DNA of 64,000 bases from Micropterix aruncella (GCA_944548615.1 OX155957.1:26674863-26738862); one strand, 5' to 3'; shown: positions 44,783 through 57,383, numbered from the stretch's first letter. Notes: generated by a model from the letters alone, not told the origin. Numbers and translations are program-made.

Positions 44783-45511
44783 CTAGCTGACCCATGCCCA
44801 CTTCGTTGGGCGGTAAAACTTTTTACTTGTGATGAAATTATGAGTGTGGTTTGGTTAGTACTGAGTGCTATGTTTTATTTCCTGACTGCCAAAAGAAGGG
44901 TTATATTTTTACTGCATATGTATGTATGTATTTGCATGCCAATTTGACTATATTACCGTTATTTGTGAGTGCCTTCTTGTGAGTGTTTTCTTTGTGAGTG
45001 TCTTATCTCTTTAACCATTTATCCAGTAAAAGTGAAATTATATGCAGTAAAAGGGAAAAGTCCTTTGTTTTAAATACTTGAGACGATAAATTTACTTATT
45101 TTGATAATAATTCATAATTATTGATAATATGACCAATAAACATGACGATTCAAATTATTTTTTTAATTTGAAAAACTACTTTTTGTGACTTAAATATAAA
45201 AGTTAGACATATTCTGTCGCTGACTTTTTTGTAGGCATTATCAAGCTCTACAACTTTTCCCTAGAACTTAATCATATATCTCTCATCGTTAAGGCAGCGT
45301 TAGTTTTCATTCGACCGTTTTTTCCGACTTACTTTGGAAATCCGACTACCACGAAATAGTCTTTTCACTTTTCAGATTAATATATAGCCTATGACACTCA
45401 CAAATAAAGTGGCTTTCGTTTAGTGAAAGAATTTTCAAAATCGGTTCAGTAGATCCAGAGATTACTTCCTACAACGTCACAAACTCTACCTCTTTATAAT
45501 ATTAGTATAGA
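44783..45511 (-). mobile_element. Non-autonomous Helitron-like element, complete
   Basis: On minus: 5' TCTATACTAATATTATAAAG, 3' hairpin GCCCA-acgaag-TGGGC (44796-44811) followed by CATGGGTCAGCTAG. 729 bp, non-coding, in Vps13 intron 4. Confidence 0.7.
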
Positions 45512-45607
45512 TTGGCATGTAATATGTGTCTCTTTTTATTGCGTGTGTCTCTTTATTGCATGTCAAAATTGAAATGCAATTCTGTTAATTTTATCACAAC
45601 GGAAAAA

Positions 45608-45725
45608 GGTGACCCGCTGGGAATCGAACCCAGAACCTTACAATGTAAGATTAGGCGACCTAACTAATATGCCACCGGAAGCCGTCTGTAAGATCAGGCG
45701 ACCTAACCACTATGCCACCGAACCG
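45608..45725 (-). repeat. Two tandem tRNA-like fragments
   Basis: On minus the first copy has TGGCATAGTGGTTAGG, a good Pol III A box, but lacks the T arm. The second has TGGCATATTAGTTAGG plus CTGGGTTCGATTCCCAG, a perfect T stem-loop and B box. The acceptor and anticodon stems do not pair, so it is a tRNA-derived SINE head or tRNA pseudogene, not a working tRNA. Confidence 0.6.
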
Positions 45726-45969
45726 TCAATTGTAATTGTACATAGTCACTTTTTATTTATGTAAATAGCTATATAAAATGGAAAAATACGTTCAGGGTAA
45801 AATATAAGTAAAAAACGTTTGTAGTCTTACATTTAGTAAGTCCGTCTAGTACTGTAAGCTGGCAGTTAACAAGATTGTAGAACTGTTGTTTTTAAAAAGA
45901 TTTTTTTTTACCGCCCTTTGTATTTTCATGGCAGATTTCACATAAATGAATTCACTTAAATTTCCACAG

Positions 45970-46120
45970 GAATGGAATAAACCGGGAGTTGCATCTCGCA
46001 TCTGTCAAGCTGTGGCCGGGCTTCTCGGCCATACCGCCGGCGCTCTGAACATAAACATCGGTCTGCCCACATTGTCTTCCGTCAATTTTCACGATGATTA
46101 CAAGAATAAGCGCAGATATG
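45970..46120 (+). CDS. Vps13: Vps13 exon 5
   Basis: Acceptor TTTCCACAG in phase 0. It encodes EWNKPGVASRICQAVAGLLG, then HTAGALNINIG, and ends HDDYKNKRRYG. The D-Y-x-x-K-R-R end matches the place where vertebrate VPS13A/C read DEDYQQKRR. The only usable donor is TATG|GTGATT, a modest match to consensus, giving phase 1 out. That phase fits the next exon at 53071. Confidence 0.8.
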
Positions 46121-47035
46121 GTGATTAATAATTACATTTTAGTAATGTTGATTTTTCTAGACCAGCGGGGGCCAACCCTTTTGTGTGATAAAACAGTATT
46201 GAAATTGTTGGTTCTTAATCCAGCCAACGAAAGTGTGGCTAGCCCCCTCCCCCCCCCCCCCTATCAATATTCTGCAGGCGAAAATTTAATTCAATTTTTT
46301 CGCTTTGTACAGTCTTGCAAATACGAGTAGACCCTACATTTTGGGAAAAAATATTTATATGGCAACACAGTAATGTGAGAATAGTAAGACTAAATCATCT
46401 ATGGACCATGTCTCAGTACCCAAGAGGCGTATTGTACTCAGACTAGTGTTTCTGCTCCTTTACTGATTATATAATGTAACATCGACGTTTGAATGATTGT
46501 GAGCTAGAAAGAGAAAGAAAAACGTTAGTAGTGCCTCCGTAAAATAATCATTAATTTTGACTACGATTGAGACAGGAAGATACCAACAATTTGCGGTTAA
46601 ACTATACAAAATGTCCCACAAAACATAACCTCAAAATGTACCTAGAAGTAGGTACATTTTAAGACACTGAAAATAACCTCTAGCTCCGCTTCAAATTTTG
46701 TTCATTTTTAACGCAAAAGAATGTAAATCGCAGGAATAGATAACAAAATAAATACAATTTCATGAACAGAACCAACAGCATACAACTAAAACTAAAAATT
46801 AGTGCTGCTACATAAAATTATTTTTCCCTCAATTTGAATTATTTTCCACTCTTTTTGCCATATGACATTCACGATTTTATTTTTCATATTACAGTAGAAG
46901 GATGATTATCCATCAGGGGTTGAAACTGAGGGAAATAGATGGATAATAGAAAATAGGAGATTACATAGTACCACCAAAAAATATTTTGACATTTACATAA
47001 TGTTTGTAATGGAAATGACAGTTTTCATAAAAACC

Positions 47036-47200
<165 letters not shown>

Positions 47201-48159
47201 TGTTACTTTCAGTAGATTAGATATTAATAAAAAAATTATAAATGGATAAAATAAAATGGCGTTCGTGCTGCGGGTTGGCCACCGCTGATTTAGACCAACG
47301 CCAATTAAACAGAGATAATGTTCTGATTAGAATCGAGCTCTGCTATTTTATACGATGCCAAATTATCTCTGATTAATTGATGGCATACCAGACTCACATT
47401 TTTTATTCTCGTCTGTCATTGTAATTTTGAATATTTTTTATATTTTATTCCTCACTATTTTTTCCTTCAATATCTTTATCTTTTCCGAGGTTTACCATGC
47501 CAGGCAGGGTTACGTAATATTACCTCTGCTGTTGGCGCATACCGTATTAATTGACGAACCAGCTAGGTGGACATTATCATCAAGGAAGCTTAAAATCGTC
47601 GAAATGTGTATATATTGTCTGAATCAGGAATGAAAAAGTATCCAAGAGTTTCAGTAAAAATACTGAAATACTGAGAACAAACAATACAAATCTCTTTCGA
47701 CATTCTGTACAATATAATAATATACAATATGATAAATCTATCATATATACAATATTATACATTTAATTATTTAAGCCAGAAGAAGAGATGCAGAGCGAAT
47801 GATATCTTCAATTCTTTTATTGATTTTCTTCAGTAGTTGTTATTCCTGTACAAATTGCAAAAGTGTTGCGGCCCTAATCCTGGCATTTTTCATTTGGCAT
47901 ATCTTGAACACTACTTATTCGTGAGGTAATTAGCCTCTCAGAGGCTCGTGCGAACAAGGGTCTGACAGTGCCCTCCAAACCGCCAATATTGTACGTATGG
48001 GATGGCTTTAAAGGCAAAAAAAAAACCACTACAAAACCTTATTGAATAATCACGATAGCTTCCGATTGGATTCTTGAGGTCGATTCAATCCCTAGGCAGT
48101 ATCGATAACCTAAAAGTGTCAGATGCACAGCCCTCTGTCCAGATATAAGTCTCTACTCC

Positions 48160-48456
48160 GTATCTCTGCAGATGGTTCTTATTGGAGAATTAACTGTTCC
48201 ATGGGAATCAAATGTCCCAAAAGACCACGAGTTAAATAAAAACCATGATCTCGCAAATGCCATTACTCAGAACGGCTTCACTGTTCACCTTAACGCGGTA
48301 GAAGTTGCCGCTCGTCGCCTGCCAGCCAAATCTCTGTTTCATCTCTTTAAAGATTTTGGTCTCTCCAGGAAAATAATCAACTGCTTCCTAGATAAAATAT
48401 CTAAAACTGCAACGTTCACATCTCAAATTATATGGCTCAGAGTGAATGGGTGGTAA
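48160..48456 (+). pseudogene. Retroelement ORF C-terminal relic
   Basis: Frame VLIGELTVPWESNVPKDHEL, then NGFTVHLNAVEVAARRLPAK, then SLFHLFKDFGLSRK. The ELTVPWE...H..K and AVEVGARG...KSL patterns occur downstream of RT domains in animal retroelements. It is out of phase with Vps13 exons and unlike Vps13, so not an exon. Confidence 0.6.
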
Positions 48457-49192
48457 GATGAATGCTTACATGTGGCAAGACAGTTGTCCTAAACCTACTA
48501 CAGCTGGTCATTAGTCCGGAGTCCACTGCTCGCCCGTCAGAAGTGTAATATTAATATTATGACAGGCCCAATTTCGGTCGGTGAATTCCATGGCAGCTCT
48601 GTTTATATTTATTTATGCTTTGCTAAGTTTTCACTGTCAGAGCATAACACCATCCTCTACCCCAATCCGATCCCAAATGCACTATGTAAAATAGCTAAGT
48701 TTTTAATTTTTATTATTCAATCATATTTTAAGCGATAGTCTAAACCTCTCATTAGGTTATTGCCTTCAGAAGAGCAACGACCTACCCGATTCGATTGTTC
48801 AAACGAACAATTCGATAGCGATGGGAGTGCCGCACGCTTTTGGCGGCATTTTAGCAAAACCGCCATCGGGTAAGACTTGAGTGATATTGGTAGAATCCCC
48901 GTGTGGAGATGGATGATGTACATGTTAATTATTTGCTTAGATATACAGTGTGTATTACCAGTGAGTGTATTAACTTTCGGAAACGATACTTCTGATTAAG
49001 AGACCACTAAATCGCTTGCTCCACACACAAAACAAGAAACAAAACATCCCCCGAATGCAATGATGAAATCGAATGAAAATTTTAACTGCTCTGCCCACTG
49101 CCCGGTTTAATGGCCTTCTATCGAAAGGCGTTCTGTACGTTTCGCCTTCGCTGAGCGCTTCTACTTTCTACCACTTCCACCCTTTTAGTACA

Positions 49193-49701
49193 GGGTCATC
49201 CACATATTACGTAATAACGTTTTTGGGATTTTTAAACCCCCCCCCCCCTCCCCATGCCAACAGGCGTAATCAGCGCCCCCCCCCCCCCCCAAGATTACGT
49301 AATCTACTGAATTTGCGTAAAATGTGAATAATCGTGAACGTAAAGTGTTTAGAGACGGCAATAGGAAAAAAACATTTTCAAAGGCTTTTAAAAATGTACT
49401 TTATTAATTTAAAGTAATTACAAATCCCAATCTTCAGCACACAGCGCTTCCAGGGCCAGGCGACTCAATTGCAGACGAGCGCGTGGAGTATCTACGCACA
49501 TCGCGCGTGCAGGGGAGGGGGGTATCTTTGGCGTGACACTGCGGTATTTCCGTGCCGGTTTAGACCAAAAGAATTGCGACACGGTGACCAAAGTTGATTA
49601 CGTAATCAGGACGGGCACCCCTCCCCCCCGACGTAATCAAGCGTAAGCCTCAGCTCCAACCCCCCCTATCCCTCGGTGATTACGTAATATGTCGATGACC
49701 C
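49193..49701. mobile_element. MITE with GGGTCATCxACATATTACGTAAT ends
   Basis: 509 bp. The left end GGGTCATCCACATATTACG is mirrored at 49677-49701. C and G tracts inside. Same family as 28330-28700. No clear target duplication. Confidence 0.6.
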
Positions 49702-49775
49702 GATATCAGTAGGTAAGACAACTGTAAAAAAACATAAAACATCCACCTGGTTTATGAAATTTTATACCTTACAAG

Positions 49776-50205
49776 AGTGTTTCTCAAGCTTTGTAGATTG
49801 CGACCACCTCTTTGGTTAAAAAAAAAAACTTAAGTGACCCCCCTTAGACTGTAACTTAGTTCTATTGACCACCCCTTAGTATCTTCCACAGCTGTAACTA
49901 AAAGCATTCAATAAATATTTTTTTTTGCAAAAACAATGGCGACAACCACATTAATTTTAACGGTTTTCACTTTCGAAGTTGTTCTTCCCTGTTTCCATCT
50001 CAGACCAATATAAAGTTTTGTAAAAGAAATAGCAAAACGCCCATAACAAATATGTTTTTCTTCCGAACCTATAAATGTTTGCATATTATAATATAATAAA
50101 GATTTTGTAATATTTTCGATTTTTATTTTTAGATAGCGTGCGACCCCCCAGGAGTCTCTTTGCGACCCCCCAGGGGGGTCGCGACTCACTGGTTGAAAAA
50201 CACTA
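49776..50205. mobile_element. hAT-like MITE (AGTGTTTCTCAA ends)
   Basis: AGTGTTTCTCAA at 49776 is mirrored by TTGAAAAACACT at about 50205, and GCGACC repeats occur near both ends. Target duplication not resolved, so the borders may be off by a few bases. Confidence 0.5.
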
Positions 50206-50281
50206 GTTTACAAAATTGATGTTAGTATTTTTTTCTCTAAATCACACTAGAATCAAAACATCACTTTGCTTGTTCTTTTAA

Positions 50282-50511
50282 CCCCTCCTATGGCGGGGTA
50301 AAATTTCTGCCCGGGATAGTTTTGCGCATAACTTTTAAACTACTATACGGATCGTAAAAAGAATAACTGCAAAATGATCACATTGAAATTTGAAATATTA
50401 TAACGTTACAACATTATCTCGTAAAAAAATTAAGATAATAATGAATAAATATTACAGTTAGCACAGCGCGGAAAGCGTCTAACCAAAAATGGTTAGCTCA
50501 CATAGAAAGGG
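50282..50511. mobile_element. piggyBac-like MITE
   Basis: 230 bp, TTAA at 50278-50281 and 50512-50515, ends CCCCTCCTATG / CATAGAAAGGG. Different interior from the MITE at 24453. Confidence 0.75.
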
Positions 50512-50971
50512 TTAAACTTTTATGCATATTTACAACTTTATATCTCAGTACATATTATTAGTGATATAAGAAAATTGTACATAATAAAGTTGTAGCAAAT
50601 TTTATGCTCTATAAAATGTGTCAATGTTAATTTACAAAAATTTGCATAGGAAAGGAGATATGTGAAAAAAACACAACTTTCCTGCGATGTTCTCAAGTGG
50701 CAGTGTGTGCACAGGCACGCCAAGGTCGAAAACTTGGATATAACATTAGGAGACTAGAGGAAAAAACGTGTAACAAAATTATAGCTACTAGAATGATTAT
50801 GATCGCAGAAGTACTAATTGCACAGCCCTAAAACTGCCCTAAAGTTTTAGAGAGTTCCTGTCGAGGTGAATAAAAAAATACTATGACGATTTGAATATTT
50901 CAACTATTTTAAAGAAAGAGCCTCTTGAAGGGACCTGAAATATATAATGTTCGTATCCGCATTGAAACACT

Positions 50972-51048
50972 GGCTCCTATCAGATCACCGAAGTTAAGCA
51001 GCGTCGGGCGTGGTCAGTACCTACTTGGATGCCTGAGTACTACCATAT
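50972..51048 (+). pseudogene. 5S rRNA-like fragment
   Basis: ATCACCGAAGTTAAGCAGCG, TCGGGCGTGGTCAGTAC, then TTGGATGCCTGAGTACTACC match the central part of animal 5S rRNA including the internal Pol III promoter (A box AGTTAAGCAGCG). The 5' ~30 bases and the 3' end of 5S are missing or diverged, so it is a pseudogene or the head of a 5S-derived SINE (SINE3). Confidence 0.75.
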
Positions 51049-53070
51049 GATGTGATAAAAGCTGGCCGCCTATAAGATAATCGTCGTTAGATATTAAGAT
51101 GGGCCATTACTAAAAAAATAATAAATAATAACACTGATTCTGTTCTACTACTTGGTTGAATTCAACGAGATGTCAATCTTATATTCCTTTCAGTCTCAAG
51201 AATTGTTTCTTGAAATTAAGACACTCACTGCTAATTCCCCTTGTATATTATTATATTCTCGTAAATGCACGATTAGTGTGTGAAATAGGATTTGAAACCG
51301 AACTATACTTTGGAGGAAAAAGTGATTTCTGTGCATGATGCATCTAGGAATATATAAATTACCTTACTGATTCTTAGCTTCACAATAATATTATATATGT
51401 ATACGATAACTTAGTAATAATACGATCATTGTAAAAATTATCACATTTTCAAGAACTTATCGAGCTGCTCAGATACTGCTTATTAGTACCTATATATTAT
51501 TTGTTAGTCCAAGAGATGATACAAGTGGGTGGATATTAACTTCATGGTAAGGGAACGGTAACTTTTGTCTAATCTTAAGTCAGCACTGTTTTGTGTACCA
51601 AAATAATATATGTGATTGCCTGTTGATGTTTAACCTTTTCGCTATGGTGCTTAGGTTTTTTTTTATATAAAGAGGATTGGCAGAATCCAAGACGAGCCTG
51701 GTTCTATTAAAATAAAAATGTACAAGTGTGATGAACCACCCCTCACTAGACTCCAGGATTGTTCGGTGTGAGGTGGTGGTATCAACTTACGAGTTATCTC
51801 CATATTGAAAGGCGGTTTTGAATAAAGTAGAAGGAATTTATTGATCGAAGATTTGATATTGCCAGTTATAACGCTTCCCGAACAGTTTACGTTGACGCGA
51901 GTGTATAGATGCGCGACCGCGGTTACGAGGATATATGGATGAGGATTGTTTGTGTGCTCCTAGTATCTTGTACTGAGCATGGCTCGAGTCTGTGGGATTG
52001 CAGACTGATGCTTCGTGACTGGGAAAGATAAGGAAAGGAAACCAAGGAGCCGGATTCGTTGACACACCTCGTGAGAAGGGTACCGAATATGCCGTCGCAA
52101 CCTTGATGGAAGGTGATCACTCGGGAATGATGATTTGGTTGCTTTTTCGCCGGTTTATAGGTATAGGCCGATAAATGATGCAATCCAAAATATTCCGAGT
52201 AAAAGTATTGTTTCATCGTTCTGATTCATGGCTGCGGGTTAAAATAATAGCTGAATTGTGTCAGTGTATTTCACTGGAAATCGATGCATTTGTTGATCGC
52301 ATGTAATGGACTTAAGGTCCGTTACACAAGTATAAGAAGTTTATTGAAGTACTGCTAATATAATCGTAAATTGGCAGCTACCAATCGTAAATTGGCAGAT
52401 AATTATGTCAACTTATAATTATGTAATACCTAAGCTTTGCCTGTGCCCGCATAAATAAATATTTACATAAAAGAATAAAAATATAACTGAAAATAAATCG
52501 ACTAGAACGAAACAATGGACAACTATTCCATATAATGCAACTGTAGGGCGATAGATAGCATTACTTTTTTTAAAATCTTTTACATATAGTTCAAAAATGA
52601 CATTCCAAAAAAATATGAATTTATTTTCAAAACTATGTAACATTTTTTATTATCATAGTTTAATTTGTGTATATGACAGACTGTAACAATATCAAGCCTT
52701 ATCCAGTCTCATCTCGCCAATCCTCTTTTTTTTACCACCGCTGGATGATTAATAAAGCCTGTATACACTTTAGTTTTCAAGATATTTAATTTTAAGATAT
52801 ACAGAAACACAATTACATCACATGCTCTATAGTTGTATTAAAGGCCAAAGGCTTGACTGCGAGGGCCGCAGGCCCGAGTTCTGAGCAAAGGAATTTTTAC
52901 ACTATCAAAGGGGCCCATTGTGAAAAGGTTAATTTGTGCTTGCATTGAATGTGACTGCATGTTGAATGATTGTTTATTGTTAGTAATAGTAATAGGTGGG
53001 TATTATTATGTATATAAAATTCCGATCTTCATTGCGATGAGTGGTATTGATAGAATCTATGATACTGCAG

Positions 53071-53195
53071 GTGCATATCGGACCTCTGCTATTCGTTCAG
53101 GAATGGGCGAAAACGTACGACTCAGCAGCGGAATTCCTCTCTCAGCCAAACTACGAATGAGGGCCCGACTGCCGAGACACATACATCATCACGAG
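53071..53195 (+). CDS. Vps13: Vps13 exon 6
   Basis: Acceptor ATACTGCAG with phase 1 in; donor CACGAG|GTAAAT with phase 0 out. It encodes AYRTSAIRSGMGENVRLSSG, then IPLSAKLRMRARLPRHIHHHE. The R-x-R-x-P-R and the following EGVRPY (completed by exon 7) resemble the RPPR...EDGVIRPY region of VPS13A/C. The upstream sequence at 53035-53070 is also open in this frame (MSGIDRIYDTA), so the exon may start earlier. I chose 53071 because the phase matches exon 5 and the acceptor is the best available. Confidence 0.7.
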
Positions 53196-53289
53196 GTAAA
53201 TGGAATTCTATATTAATTTATGTTTTTTATTTTTGAATTTGATTTGCAGCATAGATAAAAAAAACAGTTGTGTCGCCACAAAACTTTCC

Positions 53290-53510
53290 GGCAATTAGCC
53301 AGACTTGTGGAACGATTTTGATCGTGATGTCCTTTTGGAAAGGAGGTTGACTTGATTAAAAGGGATAGTCGGCGACGAGCTTGGATAGTTAGAATGCATA
53401 TTAAAAACGGTCATCAAAATCGTCCGACGCAAATATACCGACTGGCATGAGATTTCGGCCCAACAAGGCATCTGTGTACCAAATTTCAATATATACTTGA
53501 AATTTGGTAT
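53290..53510 (-). repeat. Reverse-oriented copy of the 15532 repeat family
   Basis: Reverse complement matches 15680-15860, including GGCCCAACAAGGCATCTGTG and GGTTGACTTGATTAAAAG. Lies in Vps13 intron 6. Confidence 0.65.
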
Positions 53511-53667
53511 TTTTGTAATCTTGTTGTATGTTTTATAATATAAATAAATGATTATGATTAACTTCCTTGTGTTCAACTGTAACAGCACACAAATTTGACC
53601 AAAAGTGCGACATTTTATAAAATCATTTCTACCTGTTGATTTATACCAAATTTCATATAATAATGAA

Positions 53668-53930
53668 CAGCGGCGGATCCAGGGGGGGGGGGGGCTAAGG
53701 GGCTGAAGCCCCCCTCCAAAACATAAATAAACACAACTTTCAGATTTGTTACTGAACTGTATATTAAAAATCTGTTAGTTCAGTCTAATTTAGTAGGTAT
53801 AACTAATTTCTTAATGTAGTTGCACTACAGGTTTTTACGAGTATTCTGGAATTATTGTTACTTACTGATATAGCTATTAGCGAGACCGACCCTCAGCCCC
53901 CCCCAAATATAAATCCTGGATCCGCCACTG
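53668..53930. mobile_element. hAT MITE (CAGCGGCGGATCCAGG)
   Basis: 263 bp with ends CAGCGGCGGATCCAGG / CCTGGATCCGCCACTG and an exact 8-bp duplication ATAATGAA (53660-53667, 53931-53938). In Vps13 intron 6. G and C tracts inside. Non-coding. Confidence 0.9.
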
Positions 53931-54175
53931 ATAATGAAGTATTCCTCCGTCAGCTCTTATTCTTTAATGATATGAAATAAAATATCCAGAAAATATAATA
54001 GATGGCTGAGCAAAAAGGTATAGGTCAATGGTGGTTTTGAGCAAGCACGCCGTTTATACAGCAAACTCTTAACAGTAATGCCAGCATTATTAATAAACAA
54101 ACATTAAACCCACACTAAATCCATTAAATCCATATATAGCTACCTCATTTTAAAACCCTCCATCATTGTCTAAAC

Positions 54176-54603
54176 CAGAGGTTCCCAAACTTTTTTTCTC
54201 GTAGACCACTTACAACATTTTACTGGTTTCGGTGGACCCCCTGCTACTGCTACATTTCTACCATATTCCCAAAACTCGTCAAAAAATGTGAAGATTAGAT
54301 CTAACGATGGAAATTTGCGTCGCAGCTGAGTTCTAATCCTTTTTAAAAGTAATAGTCGCTGATCTTATATACAGTATTCAAAAAAATTAGGGGAAGTTTT
54401 AAAAAAAGAAAATAATTGCTAAATAAACATTGTTAAGAAAAGCCATGCCAACATTTTTGTTTTTTACTATCGAAATCAGATACATTTTTGAGGACCCTCA
54501 CTTACAACTTGTGAACCCCCATTTTTTTTCAAGCCAACGTAGACCCCCGTCGAGTCTCCCGTGGGCCCCTTGGGGTCCACTTGGACCACTTTGGGAATCA
54601 CTG
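54176..54603. mobile_element. hAT MITE (CAGAGGTTCCCAAAC)
   Basis: 428 bp with ends CAGAGGTTCCCAAAC / TTTGGGAATCACTG and an exact 8-bp duplication GTCTAAAC (54168-54175, 54604-54611). It ends 120 bp before Vps13 exon 7. Confidence 0.9.
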
Positions 54604-54723
54604 GTCTAAACATTCGCACTTTGGAGAAAGTATAATTCTATGTATAATTATGTCTGAATAATTTTCTCTAAATAATCGACTTTCGTGGCAGTTTTTGGGT
54701 AATGATAGTGGTAATGATTTCAG

Positions 54724-54869
54724 GGTGTGAGACCGTATTCAGCGCACTCAGCTCTCGGACTGCAATTACTGACTGAAATCGGGAGAGGACATTACGCAGA
54801 CAGCGAGCTGTACCTCGCACATGCACCTTTGAACCGCAGTGGAAAGCTCACTCTTTTATTGACAACACA
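54724..54869 (+). CDS. Vps13: Vps13 exon 7 (start of C-terminal PH-like domain)
   Basis: Acceptor GATTTCAG with phase 0 in; donor ACACA|GTAAGT with phase 2 out. It encodes GVRPYSAHSALGLQLLTEIG, then RGHYADSELYLAHAPLN, then SGKLTLLLTT. This is the first part of the C-terminal PH-like domain, which in Vps13 proteins contributes to membrane targeting. The exon lies 120 bp downstream of a hAT MITE (54176-54603). Confidence 0.85.
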
Positions 54870-55026
54870 GTAAGTATCCTCGCTGTGTAAATAAAACTAC
54901 CAGTGTGCCAGCAAGTGACCCGGATTACACCGAAGCTTAAAGCACCCCTGGCCACCTTGTGCCTGTGTCTTGAAAAGTACTTTCGGCTCACTACTAGATT
55001 GATAAACTGAACGTCTATTTTTTCAG

Positions 55027-55168
55027 ACATATCTTTATGGTACGCACTGGAAGCTCAGCTTTGGGTGGAATAGGAGGGACATGGAACACCGAATGGAACG
55101 TAAAACTGGATGATTTGATTGGTGTGCCCAGCATCGTTAACAACACCATACTCTTGAATTATAGACAG
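55027..55168 (+). CDS. Vps13: Vps13 exon 8 (PH-like domain)
   Basis: Acceptor TTTTTTCAG with phase 2 in; donor GACAG|GTGAGC with phase 0 out. It encodes QHIFMVRTGSSALGGIGGTW, then NTEWNVKLDDLIGVPSIVNN, then TILLNYRQ. This is the beta-strand core of the PH-like domain, with the conserved W and the D-x-x-G-x-P turn. Confidence 0.88.
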
Positions 55169-55299
55169 GTGAGCTCAATAGCTTATGGAATTATAGTTGA
55201 GAAAACTGACTGTCATTTACCTGCAAATATAATGATGACTGTGATATGGGCAAAAAATTTAAAGAAGTATTATCCGAAAGAATCATTACATTAGACAAT

Positions 55300-56800
55300 A
55301 ACAGATACATGTTGGATAAAATCTTGAGTTTTTTGAGATAAGACTATCAGAGGCTACTCCATAGTAAGTAAGTATTTATTTTCAAAAACCCAATATGGGT
55401 ATCGAAATTACATTCTAATTACACACAAAATTATAAAAAAAGTCTATTAAAAAATCTAAATAATAAAATAACATAAAAAATCAGAAATTCAGGTAAAGAA
55501 ATAAAAAAAACTAGAAATACACAAAAATTGTAACATTGAAAAAAAACACAAAAACAACAGTAATTTAGTAACAATATAAAAAAAAATAGAAAAATAGAAA
55601 GCATCCAATAAAAGTAAGAAACCCACATTAACTAAGGTTAAGACTAATATTAAAAAACAACATGAATAAAATTTTCAAAATATAAAAATCAGAATTAAAA
55701 ATTAAAAATAAAAATCAATCAAAAAATAATAATAAAAAGAAAGATAATATATATGTAATATATTCACTAGGTTGATATAATAAGGAATTGAGATGTTCTG
55801 CGACACCCCGCAGAATAATACAACATTATGCACATAATTATCTATGGCAATATACTCGTAGCTACTACAGAAAAAAATATGAGTATGATGAAGTTAACTT
55901 TTATTGAACACTCTTTATAACATTTTAGGTTTATACACTCTATATATCTTTATTCTAAACACAAAATACCCTTCTTAAAAAACCTCTTCCTCCTGATCAA
56001 CTAAAAATTCCTGCACTGCAGCGCGGCGACTACTACCGCGTCTTCAAATTTTAGACCTTTCCGATGTTACTTTAATATCAAAAATAGTAGGTCTTTGAAT
56101 TGAAAACTTCGATTTTTTTTTGCTATGCCAGTATGTACTACGAAAAGTTATATTTATAGACACCATCTTAAAACGTCCATCTATTGGAATACTAAAAGTA
56201 TGAGAAGATTAATCATTGTTTGGAACTATGATCTACAACTTGGGTTGTCGACTACAGCGGGCGAGCCCGTCACCTCAGGAAGTTTTAACGATTGGTTGTT
56301 CTATCTCCCTGGAGAGAGCGTAGAAGACTTGGGGACAAAACAGTCCACCATCTAGCTACGTCACAAGCCCGTAAGAGGCCAACGCCTTAACCGCGAGATA
56401 GCCAGGAATGTTACCTGGCGGGCCGACACTTAGCCCTTACTTCCAATTGTGACCAGATTACTCCGGTCTCTCGATTGTTTACGAGTTCGAGGTCGCGAGG
56501 TGATCTACACCTTGCGTTTCGTAATAAAAATCCTATCTGCCAAAACCTAGTATGGTATCAAGCAATCTAATACGCTATAAAATCAATGTCGGGGGCCAGA
56601 TGATACCTCTCCTAGAAATTATTTTTCCAGGGAATGACTCTTGCTGCATGGCTAAAACATAATTAGTTGTTACTCTGTGCTGTTGTCAATTCAAATTTAA
56701 TTGTCAAATCAAAATCTTCTAGGCTATGGGAATCGATAGGAAAGACAGATAAGCACCTGCCAACTTCGGACCTCTTGCATTTAGGATACGGAATATAATA
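55300..56800. other. Vps13 intron 8, AT-rich
   Basis: A-rich, low-complexity sequence at 55430-55780 (possible LINE 3' UTR in reverse), then fragments of the 39370 repeat family (56140-56250, 56565-56590). No gene seen. Confidence 0.6.
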
Positions 56801-56818
56801 ACTTGGAAAACTTTTCAG

Positions 56819-56959
56819 GATGAAAACGTAAACTACTTCTCGACGGACGAGAAATCCATCGAGGCGGACGACCCTCAGGTGCTGAAATGGCTCCAAGCCA
56901 AGATCGAGTCGGCGCTCATCATGAACATGGAAGACAAAAGATGTCCGGAGAATTTATAA
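56819..56959 (+). CDS. Vps13: Vps13 terminal exon with stop
   Basis: Acceptor CTTTTCAG in phase 0. It encodes DENVNYFSTDEKSIEADDPQ, then VLKWLQAKIESALIMNMEDK and ends RCPENL-stop (TAA 56957-56959). The Q-V-L-K-W-L-Q-A-K-I-E stretch is the closing amphipathic helix of the PH-like domain. Candidate poly(A) signals AATAAA lie at 57384-57389 and 57388-57393, giving a 3' UTR of about 430 bp. Confidence 0.87.
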   Translation, partial: DENVNYFSTDEKSIEADDPQVLKWLQAKIESALIMNMEDKRCPENL

Positions 56960-57383
56960 GTATCTATACTATCTATCATATCTGGCCTATATGTGATCAA
57001 TTCGTTGCGAATTTACCTTAATTACATCCAATTAAATGCGAAATATTTTTATATTTAAAATATCTGATTTATTTTGCTTGGTACGGCTACTTCCTAAAAT
57101 GTTAGTCAATATTTAAAAAAATATTATATCGTAGAATAGAGAAAATTGTAGTACTATTAGATGATGTTTCAAATGCATTTATTTTAATTTAGTCAAACAC
57201 ATCAGATCAATTTATTTTAAACCATAGACGAACACGCACAAGCAGGCAATCCGGTTCTCTATATAAATCATGATGATATATTTATATTTATTTTTTTATA
57301 TAATTGAGGTATGATGAAACAGGATTATTATAATTAAGTATATGCTATGAAAAAAAAGTGTGTCTATTATATTATTTATTGTT

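Noticed and set aside
45608..45680. Functional tRNA gene
   Set aside because: Only the T arm pairs; acceptor and anticodon stems do not.
45946..45969. Met upstream of Vps13 exon 5 as a start
   Set aside because: It lies before a good CACAG acceptor and the frame continues from exon 4.
48172..48456. A Vps13 exon in intron 5
   Set aside because: The peptide (ELTVPWE..., AVEVAAR) resembles retroelement proteins, not Vps13, and its phase does not fit.
50972..51048. Functional 5S rRNA gene
   Set aside because: Both ends of 5S are missing or diverged.
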